Below are positions 25,786 through 33,670 of a DNA stretch of 64,000 nucleotides, one piece after another. The DNA lies in contig CAVTBJ010000010.1 of the NCBI GenBank assembly GCA_963732925.1, positions 62,001 through 126,000 of the forward strand, given 5' to 3'. Source of the DNA: DASZRZ01 sp963732925 (GTDB lineage: Bacteria; Acidobacteriota; Terriglobia; Terriglobales; Acidobacteriaceae). Under the pieces are notes generated by a model, which searched no databases, was not told the origin of the DNA, and was given only the letters and a program-made list of their open reading frames with translations. Position 1 is the first letter of the stretch; the number at the start of each line of letters is the position of its first letter. The translations under genes and the position numbers were made by a program.

Positions 25786-27042
25786 ATGGCACCTCAACCT
25801 CAACATACAGCAGCTCTTAGCCGCAGGCGGCGGTTGTGGACCCTGCTCGCCCTGATTGTGCTGGCGGTGGTGTTGCTGGCGGCCTTCGGAACGCGCCAGA
25901 AAGATGTTCCGGTGATAGCGGCGCACGCCGAGAAGCAAGTCATTACCGCCACCGTGGATACCAACGGCGTGGTCGAGCCGCTGGATAACTTTCAGGCGCA
26001 TGCTCCCATTGCCGCCGTGGTGAAAGAGATCAACGTCCACGAGGGCGAAAAGGTAAAGCCGGGACAGTTGTTGCTGCGCCTGGACGATGCGGACGCGCGG
26101 GTGCAAAACGCGCGGGCTTTGGCACAGATGCGGGCGGCCGAGGCCGATCTGGATGCGTTGCGGGCGGGCGGCACGCGCGAGGAAGTGCTGACTACGCAGG
26201 CGCAACTAGAAAGCGCCAAGTCAGAACTGGACGCGGCGCAACGGAATCTGACGGCGATGCAAAGACTGGAACAGCAGGGCGCGGCCGCCGCAGGAGAGGT
26301 CAAGAACGCGCAGAGCCGCTTTAGCGCGGCCCAGGCCCAGGTGGACCTGCTGCAGAAGAAGCTGAATTCGCGTTTCGCCAATTCCGAAATTGCCAGGGCA
26401 CAGGCGCAATTGGACCAGGCCAAGGCCGCGCATGCGGCAGCGGTGGACCTATTGAATCAGGCAAACGTACGGGCGCCGCGGGCAGGCACGGTTTATTCGG
26501 TACCGGTGCGCCAGGGCCAGTTTGTAAATGCCGGGGACTTGCTACTGCAGATGGCGAATCTCGGCGAGGTACAGGTGCGGGCGTTTGTGGATGAGCCGGA
26601 AGTGGGCAAACTTCGCGAGGGACAGCCAGTCATCGTGACTTGGGACGCCCTTCCCGGGAAGAGCTGGGACGGGCATCTCATGCAGACGCCTTCGACGATC
26701 GTGACCCGCGGTACGCGGAACGTGGGCGAGGCCATCAGCCGGGTGGATAACAGCAGGGGATCGCTGCTTCCCAATGTGAACGTGACCGTGAAGATCGTCA
26801 CCGACCGCGAGTCGAATGTTCTCACCTTGCCGAGGGAGGCCGTGCGGGAGGACGACGGTACACACTACGTCTACGAAATTCGCAATGGCACGCTGCACAG
26901 GCAGACGGTGACCACAGGCCTGTCGAATCTGACCAGCATTCAGGTGACCGGAGGATTGCAGCAGGGCGCGGAAGTGGCCATGTCTTCCACCTCGACCACA
27001 CCGTTGCAGGAGGACATGCCGGTTCGAGTGGTGCAACAGTGA
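25786..27042 (+). CDS. HlyD/AcrA-type periplasmic adaptor protein
   Basis: The 418-residue membrane-fusion protein has an N-terminal anchor (LWTLLALIVLAVVLLAAF) and the biotinyl-lipoyl halves VKEINVHEGEKVKPGQLLLRL and NVRAPRAGTVYSVPVRQGQF. Between them lies a long coiled coil (residues about 110-230, LDALRAGGTREEVLTTQAQL onwards). Beta-barrel and membrane-proximal domains follow. It would join an inner-membrane pump to TolC. No pump gene (RND, ABC or MFS) is adjacent. The stop overlaps the next gene's ATG (TGATG), and a TolC gene follows, so it belongs to an export operon. Confidence 0.9.
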   Translation: MAPQPQHTAALSRRRRLWTLLALIVLAVVLLAAFGTRQKDVPVIAAHAEKQVITATVDTNGVVEPLDNFQAHAPIAAVVKEINVHEGEKVKPGQLLLRLDDADARVQNARALAQMRAAEADLDALRAGGTREEVLTTQAQLESAKSELDAAQRNLTAMQRLEQQGAAAAGEVKNAQSRFSAAQAQVDLLQKKLNSRFANSEIARAQAQLDQAKAAHAAAVDLLNQANVRAPRAGTVYSVPVRQGQFVNAGDLLLQMANLGEVQVRAFVDEPEVGKLREGQPVIVTWDALPGKSWDGHLMQTPSTIVTRGTRNVGEAISRVDNSRGSLLPNVNVTVKIVTDRESNVLTLPREAVREDDGTHYVYEIRNGTLHRQTVTTGLSNLTSIQVTGGLQQGAEVAMSSTSTTPLQEDMPVRVVQQ

Positions 27043-28028
27043 TGTGGCGAATCCGGCTTCCACTTTTGCTGTTGGTGATGGCAGCACTGCTGGAAGGCGC
27101 GGTGGCGCAGGCGGCGCTGGCGACGGCCTCCTCCGGCATTCAGGACCTGCTAGTTGCGGGACAGGTGGACAAGGCGATTGCGGCGGCGCGCGGGCAGATC
27201 GCACACGCGCCGGATGACGCCCAAGCTTATTACCTGATGGGGCGGGCCTACTACTCGGTGAAGGACTTCGACCGGGCCATCGCCGATTTGGAGCGGGCCA
27301 CGGCCATCAAGCCGGAGAGCAGCCTGTATGAACTATGGCTGGGACGTGCTTACGGCGACAAAGCGTCGGACGTGAGTTTTCTCTCAGCGATGGGCTGGGC
27401 CAAGAAAGCTCGCGCGGCCTTCGAGCGCGCGGTGGAACTGGACCCGGGCAACACGGACGCGCGCAGCGACCTGACCGAGTTCTACATGGAAGCTCCCGGA
27501 TTTCTGGGGGGCGGGACGGACAAGGCCGACCAGCAAATCCAGAAAATCGCGGCGACCGACCCGGCCCGGGCGCTGAACTTCCGCGCGCGCATGGCGGAGA
27601 AGGACAAGAACTACGCGGAAGCCGAGCAGGAGTTCCGCAAGGCGATCGCCGCCAGCGGCAACGATCCGAGTTACTGGCTGGATCTAGCTTCCTTCTACCG
27701 GCGGCGCTCGCGCTGGGACGACATGCAAAAAGCCATTCAGACGGCGGTGGACTCGGAACGGGGCAAGCCTTACACATGGTTTGAAGGGGCGGAAATCCTG
27801 CAGCGTACGGGCCGGAACCTGCGCCAGGCCGCCGACCTGCTGCGGAAATATCTCTCTTCCGACAAGAAGGACGAGGAGGCTCCTGCATTCCGCGCCCATT
27901 ACCTGCTGGGATCCATCCTGGAAAAACAGAATCAACCGGCGGAAGCCGCGGCGCAGTACCGGGAAGCGCTGGCCATGGCCCACGACTACCGGCCGGCGCG
28001 CGATGCGCTGAAGAAGATCGGAAGGTAG
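27042..28028 (+). CDS. Exported tetratricopeptide-repeat protein
   Basis: The 328-residue protein has a Sec signal (LPLLLLVMAALLEGAVAQA) and at least five TPR-like helical hairpins: AQAYYLMGRAYYSVKDFDRA, GWAKKARAAFERAVELDPGN, YAEAEQEFRKAIAASGNDPS and, near the end, AHYLLGSILEKQNQPAEAAA. Its ATG is nested in the adaptor stop codon, so translation is coupled. It is probably a periplasmic scaffold for the neighbouring export genes, which is inferred from context only. Confidence 0.8.
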   Translation: MWRIRLPLLLLVMAALLEGAVAQAALATASSGIQDLLVAGQVDKAIAAARGQIAHAPDDAQAYYLMGRAYYSVKDFDRAIADLERATAIKPESSLYELWLGRAYGDKASDVSFLSAMGWAKKARAAFERAVELDPGNTDARSDLTEFYMEAPGFLGGGTDKADQQIQKIAATDPARALNFRARMAEKDKNYAEAEQEFRKAIAASGNDPSYWLDLASFYRRRSRWDDMQKAIQTAVDSERGKPYTWFEGAEILQRTGRNLRQAADLLRKYLSSDKKDEEAPAFRAHYLLGSILEKQNQPAEAAAQYREALAMAHDYRPARDALKKIGR

Positions 28029-28172
28029 AAAGCTTCGTCTTGGCGATTCCTCAAATGCTTCCCGCCTGCGGCCCCGCCCTGGCGCTCTGCCTTACCCGCG
28101 CCCAATCGGCGCGCTGGAGTGGACCCCGCGTTTGCGATTGCTGTACTCAGCGGAAATTCAGAATAAGGTGAC

Positions 28173-29504
28173 ATGATGCGCGGAAGACTGCACTGCCTCC
28201 GGTTACCCATCTGTTTGCTTGCCCTGCTGGTATTGCCGGCCGCACGGGCCGCAGCGGAACCGCTCACCTTCCGGCGGGCGGTGGAGTTGGCGGTGGCGCG
28301 CGCCAATGTCCATGATCTTGCCGTGTCGGACCAGGCGCGGGCGCAGGCCGCGTACGACGAAGCACGCAGTGCCTATCTGCCGCACGTCTCGGCGGGGTCG
28401 GGTCTGGGCTGGACCTATGGATATCCACTCACCCTGGATGGGGGCGCGCCCTCCATCGTCAACCTGAACTATCAGTCCATGGTGTTCAGCCTGCAGCAGC
28501 GGGCGCTGACGCGGGCAGCGAGAGAAAGCCTGAACGCGCAGAAGGAGACGCTGGAGGATGCGCGCCGCGACGCCGCCCTGGAGACCAGCGTGACCTATGT
28601 GCAACTGAACAGCCTGAATGACCAACTGAAGATTCTGCAGCAGCAGTTGCAGACGGCCTCGCAACTGGTGCAGATCACGGGAGAGCGGGTGCAGGCGGGA
28701 GTGGAAGCGCAGGTGGAGTTGACGCGGGCGCGGCTGAGCGAGGCACAAACCCGTATGGCGATTGCCAACGCGGATGGCGGCGTGAGCGTGCTGCGCCTGC
28801 GGCTATCGCAGCTGACGGGAGTGGCGGTTGCCGCCATTGAACTCGATCCGGCTTCCATTCCGGCGGCTCCGGCGCCGGATCCCAATGAAAATCTGGTGAG
28901 CCAGGCGCTGGAGAACAGCGCCGCGGTGCGGGCGGCGCAGCAGCAGGTGCTGGCGCAGCAATCGCGGGCGGAGGCGGCCCGTAAGGCGAGATACCCTTCC
29001 ATCGACTTGGCGGGGCAGTACGGCGTTTTCAGCAAGATCAACAACTACGATCAGTTTTTTTCCAAGTTCCAGAGGAATAATGCGACTGTCGGCCTGTCAA
29101 TTCGCTTTCCCTTTCTGGATTTCACGCAGAAAGCGAATGTGGAAGCAGCGGACGCGGAGGCGGTGAAGGCGAAGCAGCAACTGGAGCAGGTGCGTAACCA
29201 GATTTCGACGCAGACGCTGCAACTGGCGCAGGCGAGCGAGCAAATGGCGATTGCAGAACAGGTGGCACAACTCCAGTACCAACTGGCGCAATCCAATCTG
29301 GATGCAACCCAGCAGCGGATTCAGACCCAGGCTCCCCCGGCCCCCGGCGTCAGCGCGGCCAGTCCACGCGATCTGGAAATGGCGCGGATTGAGGCCAGCC
29401 AGCGCGACGTATCGGCCGTGGAGGCCGCCTTCGAGGTGCAAAGAGCGCGGCTCCAGCTCTTGCGGGCTACGGGAAAGCTTGAGGCCTGGGCGCTGGGAAA
29501 GTAA
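28173..29504 (+). CDS. TolC-family outer-membrane efflux protein
   Basis: The 443-residue protein has a signal peptide (LPICLLALLVLPAARAAA) and two outer-membrane-efflux repeats with long helices: FRRAVELAVARANVHDLAVS and, in the second half, LEQVRNQISTQTLQLAQASE. Short strand regions include SYQSMVFSL-like and GLSIRFPFLDF segments. It forms the outer-membrane exit channel for a tripartite system with the HlyD-type adaptor two genes upstream. An AAGGTGA ribosome-binding site precedes the double ATG at 28173. Confidence 0.9.
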   Translation: MMRGRLHCLRLPICLLALLVLPAARAAAEPLTFRRAVELAVARANVHDLAVSDQARAQAAYDEARSAYLPHVSAGSGLGWTYGYPLTLDGGAPSIVNLNYQSMVFSLQQRALTRAARESLNAQKETLEDARRDAALETSVTYVQLNSLNDQLKILQQQLQTASQLVQITGERVQAGVEAQVELTRARLSEAQTRMAIANADGGVSVLRLRLSQLTGVAVAAIELDPASIPAAPAPDPNENLVSQALENSAAVRAAQQQVLAQQSRAEAARKARYPSIDLAGQYGVFSKINNYDQFFSKFQRNNATVGLSIRFPFLDFTQKANVEAADAEAVKAKQQLEQVRNQISTQTLQLAQASEQMAIAEQVAQLQYQLAQSNLDATQQRIQTQAPPAPGVSAASPRDLEMARIEASQRDVSAVEAAFEVQRARLQLLRATGKLEAWALGK

Positions 29505-29600
29505 ACAACACTGCCGCCGGTTATAGCCTGTGATCCCCGTTGCGCAAGTTCTTGATTCTTGGCAAACCGGGGCAGATGCTACTATGGACGAGTTAACCTT

Positions 29601-31067
29601 ATGCCACGAAAGACGTTGTTGCTGAATCCTCCTTCGTTCGACAATTTTGACGGCGGCGCCGGTTCGCGCTGGCCGGCAACGCGCGAAATTGAGTCCTACT
29701 GGTATCCGGTGTGGCTTGCCTACCCTGCCGGGATGCTGGAGGGATCGCGGCTACTGGATGCTCCGCCTCACCACATCAGCCAGGATGAAACGGTGGAAAT
29801 CGCGAAGGACTACGAGTTCCTGGTCCTGTTCACCAGCACGCCCGGATTCCCCGGTGACATACGGCTGGCGCAGCGGATCAAGGACAGCAATCCCAAGATC
29901 CAGATCGCCTTCGTAGGACCGCACGTCACCGTGCTGCCTGAGCAGTCGCTGCGGGAGTGCGCGGCCATTGATTTCATCGTCCGCAAGGAATTCGACTACG
30001 CGGTGCGGGACTTCGCTAATGGCAAACCGCTGGAGGAGATTGGCAGCGTCTCCTATCGCAAGAACGGCGAAGTGGTGCACAACCCGGAAGCGCCGCAGAT
30101 CACCGACCTGGATGCCCTGCCGCACGTGACCGACGTCTACAAGCGCGACCTGGACGTAAAGCGCTACAACGTGCCCTTCCTGCTGCATCCATTCGTGTCG
30201 CTGTACACCACGCGGGGATGCCCCGCCATGTGCACCTTCTGCCTGTGGCCGCAGACGCTGAGCGGGCATCCGTGGCGCAAGCGCAGCAGCGACGATGTGG
30301 CCCGGGAGATGGCGCAGGCGAAGGAATACTGGCCCTGGGTGAAGGAGTTCTTCTTCGATGACGACACCTTCAACATTCAGAAGGCACGCACCATCGAACT
30401 GTGCGAGAAGCTCAAGCCGCTGAACCTCACCTGGTCCTGCACATCGCGGGTGACCACGGATTTCGAAACACTGAAGGCCATGCGCGATTCCGGCTGCCGG
30501 CTGCTGATTGTGGGTTACGAGTCGGGCGATGCTCAGATCCTGAAGAACATCAAGAAGGGCGCGACCATCGAGCGGGCCCGGCAGTTCACCAAGGACTGCC
30601 GCAAACTGGGGCTAACCGTGCATGGAGACTTCATTCTGGGGCTTCCCGGGGAGTCCCGCGAAAGCATCCGCCGCACCATCGGGTTTGCCAAGGAGCTGGA
30701 TGTGGAGACGATTCAGGTCTCGGTGGCGCATGCCTATCCGGGCACCGAGCTGTACGATTCCATGCTGCAAAACGGGTTCCTGCAGCGGGACCAGGCGATG
30801 ACGGACGCGGGCGGGCACCAACTGGCGCATATTGAAAATCCGGGACTGCCGGCGGAAGAAGTGCTGGAGTCGGTGCACCGTTTTTACGACGAGTATTATT
30901 TCCGGCCCAAGGCTGTGTTCCGCATCGTGCGCAAAGCGGCCTTTGATTCCGGCGAGCGCAAGCGCCTCTACAAGGAGGCGCGGGCCTTTATGAAACTGCG
31001 CAAGAGCCGGAAGAAGTACGTTGAGGAGCAACGGAACAAGGCTCCGATTGCTCCGGCAAGCGCCTAA
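29601..31067 (+). CDS. hpnJ: Hopanoid-associated radical SAM protein HpnJ
   Basis: The 488-residue protein starts MPRKTLLLNPPSFDNFDGGA, the distinctive HpnJ opening. An N-terminal B12-binding-like domain is followed by the radical-SAM cluster motif RGCPAMCTFC (Cys207, Cys211, Cys214), FFFDDDTFNI and the SAM-binding region LIVGYESGD. In hopanoid producers HpnJ converts bacteriohopanetetrol glucosamine to the cyclitol ether. The start at 29601 is chosen by this alignment; an upstream start at 29559 adds unrelated residues. No other classic hpn gene adjoins it; instead TolC lies upstream and two half-size transporters downstream. Confidence 0.85.
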   Translation: MPRKTLLLNPPSFDNFDGGAGSRWPATREIESYWYPVWLAYPAGMLEGSRLLDAPPHHISQDETVEIAKDYEFLVLFTSTPGFPGDIRLAQRIKDSNPKIQIAFVGPHVTVLPEQSLRECAAIDFIVRKEFDYAVRDFANGKPLEEIGSVSYRKNGEVVHNPEAPQITDLDALPHVTDVYKRDLDVKRYNVPFLLHPFVSLYTTRGCPAMCTFCLWPQTLSGHPWRKRSSDDVAREMAQAKEYWPWVKEFFFDDDTFNIQKARTIELCEKLKPLNLTWSCTSRVTTDFETLKAMRDSGCRLLIVGYESGDAQILKNIKKGATIERARQFTKDCRKLGLTVHGDFILGLPGESRESIRRTIGFAKELDVETIQVSVAHAYPGTELYDSMLQNGFLQRDQAMTDAGGHQLAHIENPGLPAEEVLESVHRFYDEYYFRPKAVFRIVRKAAFDSGERKRLYKEARAFMKLRKSRKKYVEEQRNKAPIAPASA

Positions 31068-31192
31068 TCCAAACACGGAGTCACGGAGGCAACGGGACGG
31101 GAGTGCGTCGATCCCGATTGCCGCCGCTCTGTTTCCCTTGCTTGCTGAACCGCGAGGCGCCCCGGGAAGCCGGTCCGGGTGGGCCCTGGCGG

Positions 31193-31651
31193 ATGGAGAG
31201 GTCCGGGGTAGGGTCCAGCGTGACGATTGCAAGACGAGCAACTCTGGCAGGCGTGGCCATCTTTGCGGCCTGTGGTGACGTAGCCCTGGCCCATGGAATG
31301 GATCACGTGGGATCGGTATCGCTGGCGAATTGGACGGTTGCAATCCACGCCATCTTCACCCCCTGGGTGGCAATTGGAATTGTGCTGCTCAGCGGATTTT
31401 TCGCCACCTACCTGGCGGCGTTATCGTTCGCCGACCTCACCTACGTTCTTCCCGCAACTTCGCTCGGCTACGTGCTGATGGCGCTGATGGCAAGGTTTCT
31501 TCTGCACGAGCAAATTCCCTTGAACCGCTGGCTGGGAATCGGGCTGATCGTGGTGGGAGTGGGGTTCGTGGCGGGCGGTCCCTCAAGCAGCGAGCAACTG
31601 CATGAAGCGGAGGTCGCGGTTTCCGGCCGCTCCGTGGCGGGAGACGACTAA
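31193..31651 (+). CDS. Half-size DMT/EamA-like transporter, first subunit
   Basis: The roughly 152-residue protein has four predicted membrane helices: TLAGVAIFAACGDVALAHGM, WVAIGIVLLSGFFATYLAAL, DLTYVLPATSLGYVLMALMA and LGIGLIVVGVGFVAGG. This is half of a drug/metabolite transporter, with an HEQIP motif before the last helix. Starts at 31193 (ATG) or 31220 (GTG) are both plausible. The next gene begins on the base after this stop and encodes a similar half, so the two likely form a heterodimer. Confidence 0.75.
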   Translation: MERSGVGSSVTIARRATLAGVAIFAACGDVALAHGMDHVGSVSLANWTVAIHAIFTPWVAIGIVLLSGFFATYLAALSFADLTYVLPATSLGYVLMALMARFLLHEQIPLNRWLGIGLIVVGVGFVAGGPSSSEQLHEAEVAVSGRSVAGDD

Positions 31652-32032
31652 GTGAAGCACGCTTATACCTGGGGCGGCATCGCCGTGATCGTGCTGGCCT
31701 CGATCGGGGGCGATGTGCTGATCGCCCACGCCATGAAGCGGGTGGGAAACGTGGGAGCGCTGTGGCGCAGCCGCGGCCTGGCCGGAACAGCAGTCCGCAT
31801 GGCGAGTACGCCGACGCTGTGGCTGGGCGTCCTCTGCATGGTCCTGGCTTTCTTTTCCCTGCTCACGGCTCTTTCCTGGGCCGACGTCAGCCTGGTGGGA
31901 CCGGCGTCCGCGTCCCTCACCTTCATTGGGAATGCGGTCGCCGGCAAGGTTCTCCTGCACGAGAATGTGGACAAGCGGCGGTGGATGGCGGCACTGCTGG
32001 TGGCTGGCGGAGTGGCGCTGATCGCGTGGTAA
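31652..32032 (+). CDS. Half-size DMT/EamA-like transporter, second subunit
   Basis: The 126-residue protein starts with GTG immediately after the previous stop codon. Four helices are visible: GGIAVIVLASIGGDVLIAHA, LWLGVLCMVLAFFSLLTALS, DVSLVGPASASLTFIGNAVA and WMAALLVAGGVALIAW. LLHENVDKRRW is the counterpart of LLHEQIPLNRW in the first subunit. The paired design resembles SMR/EamA heterodimers. The substrate is unknown. Position after hpnJ suggests a lipid- or envelope-related substrate, but this is inference. Confidence 0.75.
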   Translation: MKHAYTWGGIAVIVLASIGGDVLIAHAMKRVGNVGALWRSRGLAGTAVRMASTPTLWLGVLCMVLAFFSLLTALSWADVSLVGPASASLTFIGNAVAGKVLLHENVDKRRWMAALLVAGGVALIAW

Positions 32033-32140
32033 ATGCCCTATCCGCCAAGAGCAGGGAAGGGTCTTCGAGGCGAGTGACGAGCGCAGGACGAATTCCCCAT
32101 CCTTTCCTACGCCATGGAGCCAACGCAGGAGCCATTGGGC

Positions 32141-32809
32141 TCAAATGCCATTGGCGCTGCGGGCACGAATGAGCGCCAGGAACTCGTCGCGCGTCTGCTG
32201 CTCTTCGCGGAAGGCGCCCAGCATGGACGAGGTCACGGCGGCAGAATGCTGCTTCTCGACGCCGCGCATCATCATGCAGAGGTGACGCGCTTCGATGACC
32301 ACGCCGACGCCCTGGGGCTCGATGACCCGCTGAATGGTCTCTGCAATCTGGGTGGTCAGGCGCTCCTGCACCTGCAGGCGGCGGGAGAAAATTTCCACCA
32401 GGCGCGGCAGCTTGCTCAAGCCGATGACCTTGCCGTTGGGGATATAGGCGACGTGCACTTTGCCGAAAAACGGAAGCAGATGATGTTCGCAGAGGCTGAA
32501 CATCTCAATGTCTTTGACGATCACCATCTCGTCGTAGCTGACGGTGAACAGCGCACTCTTCAGCATGCCCTCGGGATCTTCTCCATATCCCTTGGTGAGG
32601 TGCTCCATGGCACGGTGCACGCGCTCGGGAGTGCGCGCCAGTCCCTCGCGCTCCGGGTTCTCTCCCAGGCGGACGAGCATCTCACGCACCAGGCTGGGGA
32701 AATCCGCCGCCTTCAGGGCATCACCGCGTGATCCATTGCCGGCAGCGGGCACTTCCACTTTGGCCGCCGCCCTCTTCATATTCACTGTCATTCGTTCTCT
32801 CTTTCCCAT
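32141..32809 (-). CDS. folE: GTP cyclohydrolase I
   Basis: This enzyme converts GTP to 7,8-dihydroneopterin triphosphate for folate, biopterin or queuosine pathways. The 222-residue protein has the family motifs MEHLTKGYGEDPEGML, FSLCEHHLLPFFGKVHVAYI (zinc ligands Cys and His), IGLSKLPRLVEIFSRRLQVQ and ARHLCMMMRGVEKQ (third zinc ligand). The first 30 residues are a charged extension. It is the last gene of a reverse-strand operon with two PTPS paralogues and a glycosyltransferase; 16 bases separate it from the upstream PTPS gene. Confidence 0.96.
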   Translation of the reverse strand: MGKRERMTVNMKRAAAKVEVPAAGNGSRGDALKAADFPSLVREMLVRLGENPEREGLARTPERVHRAMEHLTKGYGEDPEGMLKSALFTVSYDEMVIVKDIEMFSLCEHHLLPFFGKVHVAYIPNGKVIGLSKLPRLVEIFSRRLQVQERLTTQIAETIQRVIEPQGVGVVIEARHLCMMMRGVEKQHSAAVTSSMLGAFREEQQTRDEFLALIRARSANGI

Positions 32810-32825
32810 GGGGCCGCTGCGACCG

Positions 32826-33248
32826 CTATTTGCGCAACTCCGCTCCCCCGGCGTATTCGAAGGAGTTCATCAGGGTCTCGTCGAGTTTCACCCTTTCCAG
32901 ATGAGCATGGAGGAAGCCGCGCTGCATTATTTCATGCACGCGCTGGCAAAGCTTCTCGGTGGTGGGGACCACGCGGGAGAACTCCGGGAGCAGGTTGAGA
33001 TTGGTCTGGTCGTAGCGCTCCAGAATTTCCGCGCGCACAAAGCTGTCGAGATCGGCGAGGTTGCAGACCATCCCGGTATGCGGGTCCACCGGCCCGCTGA
33101 CCGTTACTTCCAGCACGTAGTTGTGACCGTGACCATGGGGGTTGTTGCACTTTCCATAGACTCGCTGGTTTTCCTCCACGCTCATAGCGGGATTATGCAG
33201 GCGGTGCGAAGCGCAAAAGCGGTAGCGGCGGTTCAAGTATGCCTTCAT
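32826..33248 (-). CDS. 6-pyruvoyltetrahydropterin synthase/QueD-family protein, paralogue 1
   Basis: The 140-residue protein has the zinc-ligand histidines His15 and His40/His42 and the catalytic Cys34 in YGKCNNPHGHGHNY, the PTPS-type (not the short QueD-type) spacing. The usual Asp-His pair of the triad reads Asp80-Gln81 (ERYDQTNLNLL), so the proton-relay His is replaced. Glu124 (LDETLMNSF) is kept for pterin binding. It overlaps paralogue 2 by 4 bases and precedes folE. It may have altered chemistry, for example 6-carboxytetrahydropterin or another side-chain cleavage; this is inference. Confidence 0.88.
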   Translation of the reverse strand: MKAYLNRRYRFCASHRLHNPAMSVEENQRVYGKCNNPHGHGHNYVLEVTVSGPVDPHTGMVCNLADLDSFVRAEILERYDQTNLNLLPEFSRVVPTTEKLCQRVHEIMQRGFLHAHLERVKLDETLMNSFEYAGGAELRK

Positions 33249-33670
33249 GCGGAGGCGGGGTCCTCTTCGCCGTAGAAATCCACGAACAGGTCGGGGCTCT
33301 CGTACACACGCACGCGATGCATGCGGGCCACCTTGAGCCTGGGTTGAACGCGCTTCCAGATGGCAATGGCGACGTTCTCGGTGGTCGGAATCTGATCGCG
33401 AAACTCCGGAACTTCCAGATTCAGGTGGCGGTGATCAAATACGTCCATCACCTCGCGCTCGAGGACTTCTTTCAATTCGCGCAAGTCTACGACAAAGCCG
33501 GAGCGCTCATCGACTTCACCTTTCACCGTGAGCTCCAGGGTGTAGTTGTGCCCGTGGCCGTTCGGGTTATTGCACTTTCCGAAGATGCGACGGTTCTCTT
33601 CCGCCGTGAATTCCGGGTTGTGATAGTAGTGCGAGGCGGAAAATTCACACCTGCGGGTCAAGTAAACCAT
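33245..33670 (-). CDS. 6-pyruvoyltetrahydropterin synthase/QueD-family protein, paralogue 2
   Basis: The 141-residue protein has the full PTPS set: His14, Cys33 in FGKCNNPNGHGHNY, Asp79-His80 in VFDHRHLNLEVPEF, and Glu in RVYESPDLFVDFYGEED. The motifs resemble animal-type PTPS closely. With folE two genes on, a pterin (tetrahydrobiopterin-like) or queuosine-precursor role is plausible; queF at 25 kb favours at least some queuosine use. Its start overlaps the end of the glycosyltransferase gene by 26 bases, so the genes are co-transcribed. Confidence 0.9.
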   Translation of the reverse strand: MVYLTRRCEFSASHYYHNPEFTAEENRRIFGKCNNPNGHGHNYTLELTVKGEVDERSGFVVDLRELKEVLEREVMDVFDHRHLNLEVPEFRDQIPTTENVAIAIWKRVQPRLKVARMHRVRVYESPDLFVDFYGEEDPASA

